A DNA stretch of 64,000 bases. Source: Diaminobutyricibacter sp. McL0608 (GTDB lineage: Bacteria > Actinomycetota > Actinomycetes > Actinomycetales > Microbacteriaceae). The first letter of the stretch is position 1. Each line of letters opens with the position of its first letter. The DNA lies in contig NZ_CP154826.1 of the NCBI RefSeq assembly GCF_039613825.1, positions 3,162,001-3,226,000 of the forward strand, read 5' to 3'. A program made the position numbers and the translations under genes. The notes beneath the pieces are model-generated. The model worked only from the letters and a program-made list of their open reading frames with translations, did no database searches and had not been told where the DNA came from. This document shows positions 1 to 7,052 of the stretch, piece by piece.

Positions 1-502
1 CGCTGACCGGGTCGTCTCCGTGCTCCGAGCCAGCACCATTGCCGAGCAGCGCCTGGGCGAGGTCCGGGAACTCCGCAGGCAGCTCCTCACCCTGCAGGGT
101 GTGCCGGGGTGCTGTCGCGCGGGCTACCGCGCATAGCTGCCTCGCGGCGGGCAGGGGTGTCTTCCACAGTTCGGCCAGCAACGACTCGACATTCGGATGC
201 CCGGCCGCCTGCACCGGATCCGACTCCGAATCGAACCCACGCTCCCGTTCGAGCGCGGCGATCCTGTGCAGGGCCACAGCGTCCACCGCCGCCCGTATCG
301 CACCCAGGGCAGCCAGCGAGCGCACCAGCTTCTGCGCATTGGTCAGTCCGAGTGCATCCACCCCAGCACGCGCACCCGGCCCTGCGCACGCATCCGCGCC
401 GGCCCCGCCATCCGCCTCGGTGCCCGCCGCGCCCTCGAGCGCACGCAGCGCCTCGACGGCAGCGGCGAGCCGGTCGAGGTCAGCGCGTGCGGGGAAGGTC
501 AT
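1..502 (-). CDS. DUF222/HNH-endonuclease-type protein, N-terminal part (cut by window edge)
   Basis: A reading frame on the minus strand starts at an ATG at 502 and stays open to the left edge, so only about 167 N-terminal residues are visible. It begins MTFPARADLDRLAAAVEALR and continues with alanine-rich helices, including a segment reading ALHRIAALERERGFDSESDP. This resembles the DUF222 region that precedes a C-terminal HNH nuclease domain in a family that is multicopy in many actinobacteria. The HNH part would lie outside the window, so nuclease activity cannot be judged. No convincing Shine-Dalgarno is seen before the ATG. Family assignment rests on the style of the N-terminus. Confidence 0.7.
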   Translation of the reverse strand, partial: MTFPARADLDRLAAAVEALRALEGAAGTEADGGAGADACAGPGARAGVDALGLTNAQKLVRSLAALGAIRAAVDAVALHRIAALERERGFDSESDPVQAAGHPNVESLLAELWKTPLPAARQLCAVARATAPRHTLQGEELPAEFPDLAQALLGNGAGSEHGDDPVS

Positions 503-571
503 GACTCAACTCAACCAGCAGCCACCGACATTCGAAGCCGCCACTAAACAACTCCTGACCAGCATTTTACC

Positions 572-580
572 TGTGGATAA
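572..580 (-). other. Isolated perfect DnaA-box sequence
   Basis: The minus strand reads TTATCCACA, an exact match to the consensus DnaA box, about 70 bp upstream of the DUF222-type gene. No further boxes, AT-rich unwinding region or replication gene are nearby, so it is not an origin. It may be chance or a regulatory site. Confidence 0.25.
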
Positions 581-635
581 CTTCCGAACACCGACAAATG
601 TGGAGGAGAGGATGAATGCCCCGGTCAGCGAAAGA

Positions 636-1472
636 TCAGCGCGACCTCGACGCAAGAAACTCTGTGAACGTTCGCACACCGTACGGCTCGCCATCGACGA
701 GGTTGGCCCCCGCAGCCAGCGCACGAAAGGCAGCTCCCGGAACCTTCAGCGGCCACACTTCACGGCGTGAGCCTCTGTAGCGTTTCCACTCATCGGCGAG
801 CTGTCGCCCGGTCAGGCGCTCCGGTCCCCCGATGTCGGGCACACGTCCAGCCGGTCGACCCTCCACGAGCTCGACCAGTCGCGCTCCGACCTCTTCGACC
901 GCGATCGGCTGGATCCGGATCGACGGAGCGAACAGCACGGGTGAGAACCGCTGCGCTGCGAACAGGGTTGCGACGAGGTTGTGGACCTGGGTCGCCCGAA
1001 GGATCGTGTGCGGGATCGCCGAAACGGTGACCAGCCGTTCGCACTCGAGTTTCTCCTTGTAATACCCCAGGGTGATCTTGTCGATGCCGACGATCGAGAC
1101 GTAGACGACATGGACGACACCTGCCGCCTGAGCAGCGTCGAGGAGATTCTGCGTCATCCGCGAATCGCCTCCGCCGAACGAGGTCGCAAGGTGTACGACG
1201 GTCGTCACGCCAGAGAGGGCGTCTGCCAGCCCGGCGCCGGTCTTGAGGTCGCCGACGAACAGGCCGGGGCCCGCATGGCGGCTGAGCACACGCACCTCAC
1301 GATCGCCCGCGCCATCACCGCCCGCATCGCCGCCAACACTCCCGCCCGAATCACCGCCGCCAACACCGCCCGAACCACCGCCGTCACCCCGGCTCCGCCG
1401 CCGAAGCAGTTGCACGGTCGGCTTCCCCAGCGTTCCGGTCCCACCGGTCACGAGAATCCCTGCCGCGCCCAT
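636..1472 (-). CDS. NmrA-like / SDR-type NAD(P)-binding oxidoreductase
   Basis: Predicted soluble atypical short-chain dehydrogenase (278 aa) of the NmrA/epimerase type. The glycine-rich nucleotide motif TGGTGTLG lies near residues 9-16, and a SIVGID...YYKEKLE stretch matches the active-site region of NmrA-like proteins. The ATG at 1472 overlaps the stop of the upstream sigma factor gene (TGATG), so the two are translationally coupled. ECF41 sigma factors are typically encoded beside a carboxymuconolactone decarboxylase, oxidoreductase or epimerase, which fits. Unusual: about 30 residues made almost only of Gly, Asp, Ser and Val separate the first strand/helix from the second strand (DNA about 1290-1400). 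Substrate unknown. Confidence 0.8.
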   Translation of the reverse strand: MGAAGILVTGGTGTLGKPTVQLLRRRSRGDGGGSGGVGGGDSGGSVGGDAGGDGAGDREVRVLSRHAGPGLFVGDLKTGAGLADALSGVTTVVHLATSFGGGDSRMTQNLLDAAQAAGVVHVVYVSIVGIDKITLGYYKEKLECERLVTVSAIPHTILRATQVHNLVATLFAAQRFSPVLFAPSIRIQPIAVEEVGARLVELVEGRPAGRVPDIGGPERLTGRQLADEWKRYRGSRREVWPLKVPGAAFRALAAGANLVDGEPYGVRTFTEFLASRSR

Positions 1473-2419
1473 CACAACCTCGCCGGATCCGCAACGCGCG
1501 ACAACTGCCCCTGGGCGAACGCGAGCTTCTGCGGGTTGACCACCATGTCGAGGCCGGTCACATGTTCGCGGTCGGTGTGGACGAACCACACGGCCGCGAT
1601 CTCGTCGCCGGCGAGCGCGACGACCGCCTGTTCGCCGTTGACTTGTGCGGTGAACGGATCGATCCCTGCGCCGAACCTCTGTACGGCACCGATGAGGTAA
1701 CGCGCGACGGAGGCCCTGCCGACGATCGGCTTCCGCGCGGCACTGACGATGCCACCACTGTCGACCCGGGCGACAGAGTCTTCCCTCAACATCCGTTCCA
1801 GGGACTCGACCTCACCCCCGTGGGCGGCCGCGAACAGCTGGTCGACGAGTCCCTGCCACCGCTCAGGCTCGATCGGGGCGGTGTGCGGCCATTCGACGTT
1901 CCGTCGGGCGCGGGCATGCAGCTCTCGAGCGTTGGCTTCGGTCGTTCCGAGAAGCTCGGCGACCTCGCGATGGCTGTACTCGAATGCATCCCTCAGCACA
2001 CACGAGGCGCGCTCGGGCGGTGTCAGCCGCTCCAACAGGTGGAGCACGGGAAACGACACACTCTGCCGCTGTGCTGCGATGTCGAGCGGACCGAGGACCC
2101 CGGTGACCCCTTCCGGCCCGTCGAATGCGGATGCGGTGAGCACCGGCTCCGGCAGCCACGGCCCGTCGTAGACGTCACGCTGGGCGCGCGCGGACTCGAG
2201 TCTGGCCAGGCACAAGGTGGTGACGATACGGGCGAGTTCGCCGCCGACGTCGACCCCCGACGCATCGCCTCCACCGCTGCTCCAGCTGAGCCACGCGTCC
2301 TGCACGATGTCTTCGGCGTCGGAGGCCGTGCCGAGCATCCGATACGCGATCGCGAACATGCGCCACCGCTGGGCCGGGAAATGGTCCAGTGGCTCAGAGC
2401 CGCCGGTCGCGCCTGTCAC
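1472..2419 (-). CDS. ECF41-type RNA polymerase sigma factor with SnoaL-like C-terminal domain
   Basis: ECF sigma factor of 315 aa. Sigma region 2 (AYRMLGTASDAEDIVQDAWL) and region 4 (LTPPERASCVLRDAFEYSHR, followed by an ELLGTTEANARE helix-turn-helix) occupy the first ~170 residues. The rest is a SnoaL/NTF2-like domain. The segment VDSGGIVSAARKPIVGRASV and the terminal VVNPQKL correspond to the DGGGK and NPDKL signatures of ECF41 proteins, whose C-terminal extension controls activity in place of an anti-sigma factor. The start is GTG. The gene is coupled to the downstream oxidoreductase. Its regulon probably includes that gene and perhaps the adjacent YCII gene. Confidence 0.88.
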   Translation of the reverse strand: MTGATGGSEPLDHFPAQRWRMFAIAYRMLGTASDAEDIVQDAWLSWSSGGGDASGVDVGGELARIVTTLCLARLESARAQRDVYDGPWLPEPVLTASAFDGPEGVTGVLGPLDIAAQRQSVSFPVLHLLERLTPPERASCVLRDAFEYSHREVAELLGTTEANARELHARARRNVEWPHTAPIEPERWQGLVDQLFAAAHGGEVESLERMLREDSVARVDSGGIVSAARKPIVGRASVARYLIGAVQRFGAGIDPFTAQVNGEQAVVALAGDEIAAVWFVHTDREHVTGLDMVVNPQKLAFAQGQLSRVADPARL

Positions 2420-2520
2420 GCCCTCATTCTGTCAAGGGAGCGGATGCGCGGGAAGCAGTCCGCACGTATTCGCAGACGGTACCGGCGCGCCGCCCGCGGT
2501 CCCGCGACGGCATCACGCGG

Positions 2521-2560
2521 ACGAGGGGCCGAGCCACACGTGCGCGACCCGGCCCCTCGT
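2521..2560 (-). terminator. Hairpin terminator downstream of the YCII gene
   Basis: ACGAGGGGCC (2521-2530) and GGCCCCTCGT (2551-2560) form a perfect 10-bp stem with a 20-nt loop, just beyond the stop of the YCII gene. There is no strong T-tract. It separates the YCII transcript from the sigma factor gene. Confidence 0.6.
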
Positions 2561-2566
2561 CGGCCA

Positions 2567-2863
2567 TTACATGTCGACGGTCTCGTGGATCTCGATCCGG
2601 CCGCCCGATGCGATGTGCGGGTGACCTTTGAGCAGTCCCTCCACGTCGCCCGACGACGCGGCCTGGACGACCGTGTAGCCGTTGACGCCGCTCGCGGGAA
2701 GGTCCGCACCGTCAGCGGTGGATGCTCCGAAAGCGTTGCCCGGGTCGAGGATGGCGTCACCGGCTGAACCGAACCACTCCATCCACGCTTTGGTCAGCTT
2801 CTCGCCCTCTTCGGGTGTCTGGGGTGCTGCGCCGCCCTGGTACAGCAGAACGTATTTCGCCAT
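2567..2863 (-). CDS. YCII/DGPF-domain protein
   Basis: Small soluble protein (98 aa) starting MAKYVLLYQGG and containing the ferredoxin-like YCII fold, with LKGHPHIASGGRIEIHET at the C-terminus. YCII proteins are often encoded near ECF sigma factors, as here, but their reactions are mostly unknown. The ATG at 2863 is chosen over the open frame extending to 2911 because GAGGAG lies about 7 nt before it. A possible ECF-type promoter lies about 55 bp upstream, and the gene ends in its own hairpin terminator, so it is probably monocistronic. Confidence 0.85.
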   Translation of the reverse strand: MAKYVLLYQGGAAPQTPEEGEKLTKAWMEWFGSAGDAILDPGNAFGASTADGADLPASGVNGYTVVQAASSGDVEGLLKGHPHIASGGRIEIHETVDM

Positions 2864-2917
2864 TTCCGTACTCCTCGTGTCGTGCTGCCGGTCGGCAGCG
2901 GTGGTGTTCATCCCTAC

Positions 2918-2944
2918 GACGTGCGCAGGGCCACGGAATCGACA
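2918..2944 (-). promoter_or_regulatory. Possible ECF41-type promoter of the YCII gene
   Basis: On the minus strand TGTCGAT (2938-2944) is followed after 16 bp by CGTC (2918-2921). The published ECF41 promoter pattern, as I recall it, is TGTCACA-N16-CGTC. The spacing and CGTC match exactly, but only the first four bases of the -35 element do. It lies at a suitable distance before the YCII start. Confidence 0.35.
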
Positions 2945-2992
2945 GGTCGGCGACAGGGATTTCGTCGGGCAGGAATTTCGTCAGGCGGAGCC

Positions 2993-4174
2993 TCACCCGT
3001 CGATGGCGGCACGACGCGGCCGGGTGGCCGCTTTGAACCATCCCGAGTCGGGGATGCGCGCCAGCAGCGGCCCGACGATCACGGTGATGAGCACATAACC
3101 GGTCGCAAGGGGTGCGAGCCCGGGTTCGATCCCGCTGCCGACGGCGAGCCCGGCGATGACGATCGAGAATTCGCCGCGCGGAGTGAGCGCGAGCCCGGCA
3201 CGCCACCGCCCGGGCACGCCGATCCGCGCACGTCGGGCTGCGACATAGCCGGTGGCGATCTTCGTGCCCATGGTGACGACCGAGAGCGCAACGGCGGGCC
3301 CGAGCATGACGACCAGTTCGGCGGCGTCGGTTGCGAGTCCGAAGAACACGAAGAACACGGCCGCGAAGAGGTCGCGGAGCGGCGTCAGCACCTGGCTCGC
3401 CTGCTGCGCCACCCTCCCTGACAGTGCGATGCCGACCAGGAACGCGCCGACGGCGGTCGAGACGTTGACCTGCTGCGCCACTCCGGCGACCAGCATGGTG
3501 AGCCCGAGCACACCGAGGAGGAGGGGCTCCGGATGCTCGGGCGAGAAGATCCGGGAGATGAACGATCCGTACCGCAGGGCGATGAACAGGATGATCGACA
3601 CGACACCCACGGAGATGGCGACGGCCACGGCCCCCTCGAGGATGCTGACCCCGACGAGGAGTGCCGCGAGCACAGGCAGGTAGAAGGCCATGGCGAGGTC
3701 CTCCATCACGAGGATCGCGAGAACTGTGGGCGTCTCGCGGTTGCCGAGGCGCCCGAGATCGCGGAGCATCTTCGCGACGACACCCGACGACGACACCCAG
3801 GTGATGCCGGCGAGGGCTACAGCGGCGACCGGCCCCCAGCCCAGGACGAGCGCGAGCACAGCGCCGGGGACGGCGCTCATCACGCCGTCGATCGCGCCGT
3901 TCGCCGGGGAACGCCGCAGGGTGGTGAGCAGTTCGCTCGCGGTGTACTCCAGCCCGAGCAGGGCGAGGAGAAGGATCACGCCGATCTCGGCGCCGACCTG
4001 GAAGAAGGCTTCGCTCGCGTCGAGCGGGAGGAAGCCGCCTTCTCCGAACAGCAGGCCGAGGACCAGATAGAACGGGATCGGGGAGATGCCGATCCGGATG
4101 GCGAGCCGTCCGAGAAGGCTCATCGCGAGCAGCAGCGCGCCGATCTCGATCAGAATCAGCGTCGTCTCCTGCAT
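2993..4174 (-). CDS. CPA2 (Kef/KhtU-type) cation:proton antiporter
   Basis: Integral membrane antiporter (393 aa) with about twelve hydrophobic segments spanning nearly the whole protein. The N-terminus (IEIGALLLAMSLLGRLAIRI, then FYLVLGLLFGEGG) and the core LLLALLGLEYTASELL match the Na+/H+ exchanger fold of CPA2 transporters. It probably exchanges K+, or another monovalent cation, for protons across the cytoplasmic membrane. There is no C-terminal TrkA-N domain; instead the gene directly upstream encodes a separate TrkA-C regulatory protein 14 nt away, the arrangement of Bacillus KhtTU. The ion specificity is inferred from that pairing. Confidence 0.88.
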   Translation of the reverse strand: MQETTLILIEIGALLLAMSLLGRLAIRIGISPIPFYLVLGLLFGEGGFLPLDASEAFFQVGAEIGVILLLALLGLEYTASELLTTLRRSPANGAIDGVMSAVPGAVLALVLGWGPVAAVALAGITWVSSSGVVAKMLRDLGRLGNRETPTVLAILVMEDLAMAFYLPVLAALLVGVSILEGAVAVAISVGVVSIILFIALRYGSFISRIFSPEHPEPLLLGVLGLTMLVAGVAQQVNVSTAVGAFLVGIALSGRVAQQASQVLTPLRDLFAAVFFVFFGLATDAAELVVMLGPAVALSVVTMGTKIATGYVAARRARIGVPGRWRAGLALTPRGEFSIVIAGLAVGSGIEPGLAPLATGYVLITVIVGPLLARIPDSGWFKAATRPRRAAIDG

Positions 4175-4188
4175 GGGCGCGACCGGTG

Positions 4189-4683
4189 TCAGTCGGACCC
4201 GTCGGCGATCAGCCTGCCGAGGGCGTCGAGACCTTCCCGCGTCCCGACGGCGATGAGGATGTCGCCGGCCCGGAACGTCTCGGCGGGCGTGGGCGACGGG
4301 ACGACGTCGTGTCCGCGCACGATGGCGACGATGGAGACGCGCGTGCGGGTCCTGGCCTTCGTGTCGCCGAGCGGATGGTTGAGATACGGGGAGTCGGTCG
4401 GCAGCTGCAGCTGCTCGGTGAAGAGCCCGGCGGTGTCGCCGGCCAGGCTGGTCAGGCGGCTGAGCGTCACGGAACTGCCGAGCAGGTCGGCGAGCGCGGC
4501 GGCCTCCTCGTCGTTCAGCGGAATCGACTCGCTGCTCGCATCCGGGTCGTCGAGGCTGAACAGGGCGAGGTCGCGGTCGCCGTCGCGATGCGAGACGACG
4601 CTCAGCCGCCGCCCGCTTTCAGTGACCAGGTCGTGTCGGACCCCGATGCCCGGCAGGTCGAATTTCTCGATTCGTACGCCCAC
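4189..4683 (-). CDS. TrkA-C domain regulatory subunit of cation:proton antiporter (KhtT-like)
   Basis: Cytoplasmic regulatory protein of about 164 aa. The N-terminal half (VRIEKFDLPGIGVRHDLVTE...) is the KhtT-type domain, and the C-terminal ~75 residues, with SIVAIVRGHDVVPSPTP and FRAGDILIAVGTREGLDALG, form a TrkA-C ligand-binding domain. Such subunits gate the partner antiporter in response to a cytoplasmic nucleotide (cyclic di-AMP in Bacillus KhtT). The start is uncertain: GTG at 4683 is preferred because family members begin near V-R-I-E, while an ATG at 4704 adds seven residues. Neither has a good ribosome site. First gene of the two-gene operon. Confidence 0.85.
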   Translation of the reverse strand: MGVRIEKFDLPGIGVRHDLVTESGRRLSVVSHRDGDRDLALFSLDDPDASSESIPLNDEEAAALADLLGSSVTLSRLTSLAGDTAGLFTEQLQLPTDSPYLNHPLGDTKARTRTRVSIVAIVRGHDVVPSPTPAETFRAGDILIAVGTREGLDALGRLIADGSD

Positions 4684-4728
4684 AGGCCCACGGTAGCAGG
4701 GCATCCGATTCGACAGCCGGAAAGGAAA

Positions 4729-4751
4729 GGAGGGGAGCCGAGCTCCCCTCC
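4729..4751 (-). terminator. Terminator hairpin downstream of msrA
   Basis: GGAGGGGAGC and GCTCCCCTCC form a perfect 10-bp stem with a 3-nt loop. On the minus strand it is followed by a T-rich CCTTTCCTTT. It sits between the msrA stop and the antiporter operon and probably ends the msrBA transcript. Confidence 0.75.
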
Positions 4752-4776
4752 CCTGTGGTGCGTGATCCGTGCGCGA

Positions 4777-5298
4777 CTACTGCGCGACCGCCTGCTCGCG
4801 CCGCGGCAGCTTCCAGTCCGGGCGCACGTAGTGGCAGGTGTAGCCCCACGGAATGCGCTCGAGGTAGTCCTGGTGCTCGGGCTCGGCCTCCCAGAACGGG
4901 CCGGCCGCTGTGACCTCGGTCACGACCTTTCCGGGCCAGAGACCGGAGGCGTCCACATCCGCGATGGTGTCCTCCGCGACGCGCTTCTGCTCATCGCTGG
5001 TGTAGAAGATCGCCGAACGGTAGCTGGCACCGACGTCGTTGCCCTGACGGTTCTTCGTCGACGGGTCGTGGATCTGGAAGAAGAACTCGAGCAGGTCGCG
5101 GTAGCTGATCTTCTCGGGGTCGAAGATGATCTCGATCGCCTCGGCGTGGTTCCCGTGGTTGCGGTAGGTGGCGTTCGCAACGTCACCGCCGCTGTAGCCG
5201 ACGCGGGTGGAGATGACTCCGGGGCGCTTGCGGATCAGGTCCTGGACTCCCCAGAAACATCCTCCGGCGAGGATGGCCTTCTCAGTGGTTCCGGTCAT
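4777..5298 (-). CDS. msrA: Peptide-methionine (S)-S-oxide reductase MsrA
   Basis: Reduces methionine-S-sulfoxide in proteins and as free amino acid, with electrons from thioredoxin. The 173-aa protein carries the signature GGCFWG at residues 12-17, with catalytic Cys14, followed by the typical [13 protein letters not shown] and [12 protein letters not shown] segments. No signal peptide, so cytoplasmic. The ATG overlaps the stop of msrB by 4 nt (ATGA), so both reductases, acting on opposite epimers, are made together. Length is normal for the family. Confidence 0.97.
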   Translation of the reverse strand: MTGTTEKAILAGGCFWGVQDLIRKRPGVISTRVGYSGGDVANATYRNHGNHAEAIEIIFDPEKISYRDLLEFFFQIHDPSTKNRQGNDVGASYRSAIFYTSDEQKRVAEDTIADVDASGLWPGKVVTEVTAAGPFWEAEPEHQDYLERIPWGYTCHYVRPDWKLPRREQAVAQ

Positions 5299-5777
5299 CG
5301 TGCGGTCTCCTCTGTGGTTGTGGCTGTGCTGACTGAGCTGAACAGGCTGCGGTAGTCGCCGTAGCCCTCGGACTCCAGGTTCGCCAGGGAGACGAATCGG
5401 AGTGCTGCCGAATTGATGCAGTATCGCAGGCCGCCCTGGTCGACGGGTCCGTCGTCGAAGACGTGACCGAGGTGGCTGTCGCCGTGTGCGGAGCGGACCT
5501 CGGTGCGCACCATCCCATAGGTGCGGTCCTGCTTCACGACCACGTTGGCCGGGTCGATGGGCACGGTGAAGCTCGGCCAGCCGGAGCGGCTGTCGTACTT
5601 GTTGACGGATGCGAACAACGGCTCTCCGGAGACGATGTCCACGTAGATGCCCTCATCGTGGTTGTCCCAGAACTCGTTGCGGAAGGCAGGCTCCGTCGCT
5701 GCTTCCTGGGTGACGCGATACTGCTCGGCGGTGAGCCGGGAAACGGCCTCCGGGTCCTTGCGGTACTCGTGTGACAC
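5295..5777 (-). CDS. msrB: Peptide-methionine (R)-S-oxide reductase MsrB
   Basis: Reduces methionine-R-sulfoxide, complementing MsrA. From the GTG at 5777 the protein is 160 aa. It contains SGWPSF, the GMVRTEVRS segment, HLGHVF and the catalytic cysteine in [11 protein letters not shown] (Cys120). The paired CXXC motifs that bind zinc in many MsrB proteins are absent, so this is a zinc-free form. The GTG is preferred over a further-upstream GTG at 5804 because AAGGAG lies about 8 nt before it. First gene of the msrBA operon. Confidence 0.95.
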   Translation of the reverse strand: MSHEYRKDPEAVSRLTAEQYRVTQEAATEPAFRNEFWDNHDEGIYVDIVSGEPLFASVNKYDSRSGWPSFTVPIDPANVVVKQDRTYGMVRTEVRSAHGDSHLGHVFDDGPVDQGGLRYCINSAALRFVSLANLESEGYGDYRSLFSSVSTATTTEETAR

Positions 5778-5887
5778 TGTGCTCTCTCCTTCGCTTCGGG
5801 TCACTGCTGGCTGCAGCGCCTCAGTAGGTAGAACGGGGTACGGTCACAGGCTGTTCCTCCGAAGCTGTGTGTCAGCTGTGGGTTTTT

Positions 5888-6556
5888 TCATGCCTCGGGC
5901 GGCTCGGCGGCAGCGGTCGTGACGGCGCTGGCGACGGCGCCCGCGTACAGCTCGGTCGCGCGCCAGCAGTACCACGCGACGATGCTGCGGTATGGATGGT
6001 ACGGCTCGCCGAGCAGGTCCAGTTGCTTCACCGTCGGGGTATCGATCCGCCACGCGAGGCCGAAACCCTTGCGTACCCCCAGGTCGCCGGTGGGCCAGAT
6101 GTCGAGCCGCCGGAGCTGGAACATGAGGAACATCTCGGCCGACCATTTGCCGATCCCGCGGACTTCGGTGAGGCGGGCGACCACTTCTTCGTCGCTCTGA
6201 TGCCCGAGTCGTCGCGAGTCGAGTACGACGGTGCCATCCAGCACCTTCGACGACAGGTCGAGCAGAGAGGCGAGCTTGTTCCCGGAGAGCCCGGCGGCAC
6301 GCAGCGTCTCCGGCGGAGTCGCGAGTACGCGTTCGGGCGTGACCTCGCCCAGCAGTGCCGCGACGAGCCGTCCGTGGATGGCACGCGCAGCGGCGCCCGC
6401 GAGCTGCTGGTAGGTGATCGCCTCCACGAGCTGCGCGAAATGACTCTGCGTCGGGGCGGGGAACCGGGGAAGTCCGCCCTCGGCCACGAGGCGCGCGAGC
6501 ACAGGATCCTGTTCGGCCAGGATGCGCGCCGCCTGCCGATGCGTGACCGCCGCCAT
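5888..6556 (-). CDS. DNA-3-methyladenine glycosylase 2 (AlkA-like, HhH-GPD)
   Basis: Base-excision-repair glycosylase removing alkylated purines. Within 222 aa the helix-hairpin-helix LTEVRGIGKWSAEMFLMF is followed by RRLDIWPTGDLGVRKGF, where the Asp of GD is the expected catalytic residue. The lack of a C-terminal Cys cluster separates it from MutY/Nth enzymes. The ATG at 6556 (MAAVTHRQAAR) is chosen because the 45 upstream residues of the open frame look non-coding and would run into the promoter of the divergent gene at 6620. Probably monocistronic. Confidence 0.85.
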   Translation of the reverse strand: MAAVTHRQAARILAEQDPVLARLVAEGGLPRFPAPTQSHFAQLVEAITYQQLAGAAARAIHGRLVAALLGEVTPERVLATPPETLRAAGLSGNKLASLLDLSSKVLDGTVVLDSRRLGHQSDEEVVARLTEVRGIGKWSAEMFLMFQLRRLDIWPTGDLGVRKGFGLAWRIDTPTVKQLDLLGEPYHPYRSIVAWYCWRATELYAGAVASAVTTAAAEPPEA

Positions 6557-6619
6557 GCCCACAGCTTTCCACAGCACCGTGTCTTCCGCAGCACCACGGT
6601 GGATCGTAGAGTATGCGGC

Positions 6620-7012
6620 ATGGCAACACGGGACCCGCGCGTCGACGCCTACATCGACGGTCTGGCCGACTGGCAGCAGGAGATCTGCCATGCGTTACGG
6701 GAGATCGTGCACGCGGCGGAACCCGACATCGAGGAGACGATCAAGCGCACGAACCGGCCGTACTTCGTGCTCGACGGCAACGTGTGTGCGTTGCTCGCCG
6801 CGAAAGACCACGTCAACCTCTTCGTCTACGACGGAGCGATCGTGCCCGACCCGGATGGGATCATCACGGCCGGCCACGACAATTCGACGGCGCGGACCGT
6901 CGGCATCAAGCGTGGCGGGACGATCAACGCCGACGCGCTCACGGTCATGATCCGACGCATCGCCGACAACAACCGTGCAGGCGGCTGGCGCGCCATCAAG
7001 GCGAAAGGCTGA
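6620..7012 (+). CDS. DUF1801-domain protein
   Basis: Cytoplasmic protein of 130 aa with the DUF1801 (YdhG-like) fold: an N-terminal helix VDAYIDGLADWQQEICHALR, then EPDIEETIKRTNRPYF and a core beginning NVCALLAAKDHVNLFVYDGA. The biochemical role of this family is unknown. The ATG at 6620 is the first plausible start in the frame. It is divergent from the alkA-like gene and convergent with cysC. Confidence 0.85.
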   Translation: MATRDPRVDAYIDGLADWQQEICHALREIVHAAEPDIEETIKRTNRPYFVLDGNVCALLAAKDHVNLFVYDGAIVPDPDGIITAGHDNSTARTVGIKRGGTINADALTVMIRRIADNNRAGGWRAIKAKG

Positions 7013-7052
7013 GGCCGGCACACCCACCCGGCTCCAGCCGGTCGCACGCCGG

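Noticed and set aside
1285-1400. Gly-rich stretch in the NmrA-like gene as a sign of a frameshift
   Set aside because: The frame stays open and both flanks align with the family in the same frame, so insertion is the simpler reading.
5860-5895. Small hairpin with a TTTTTT run on the plus strand
   Set aside because: No plus-strand gene precedes it, and in the minus direction the run would be A's, so it cannot terminate the neighbouring genes.
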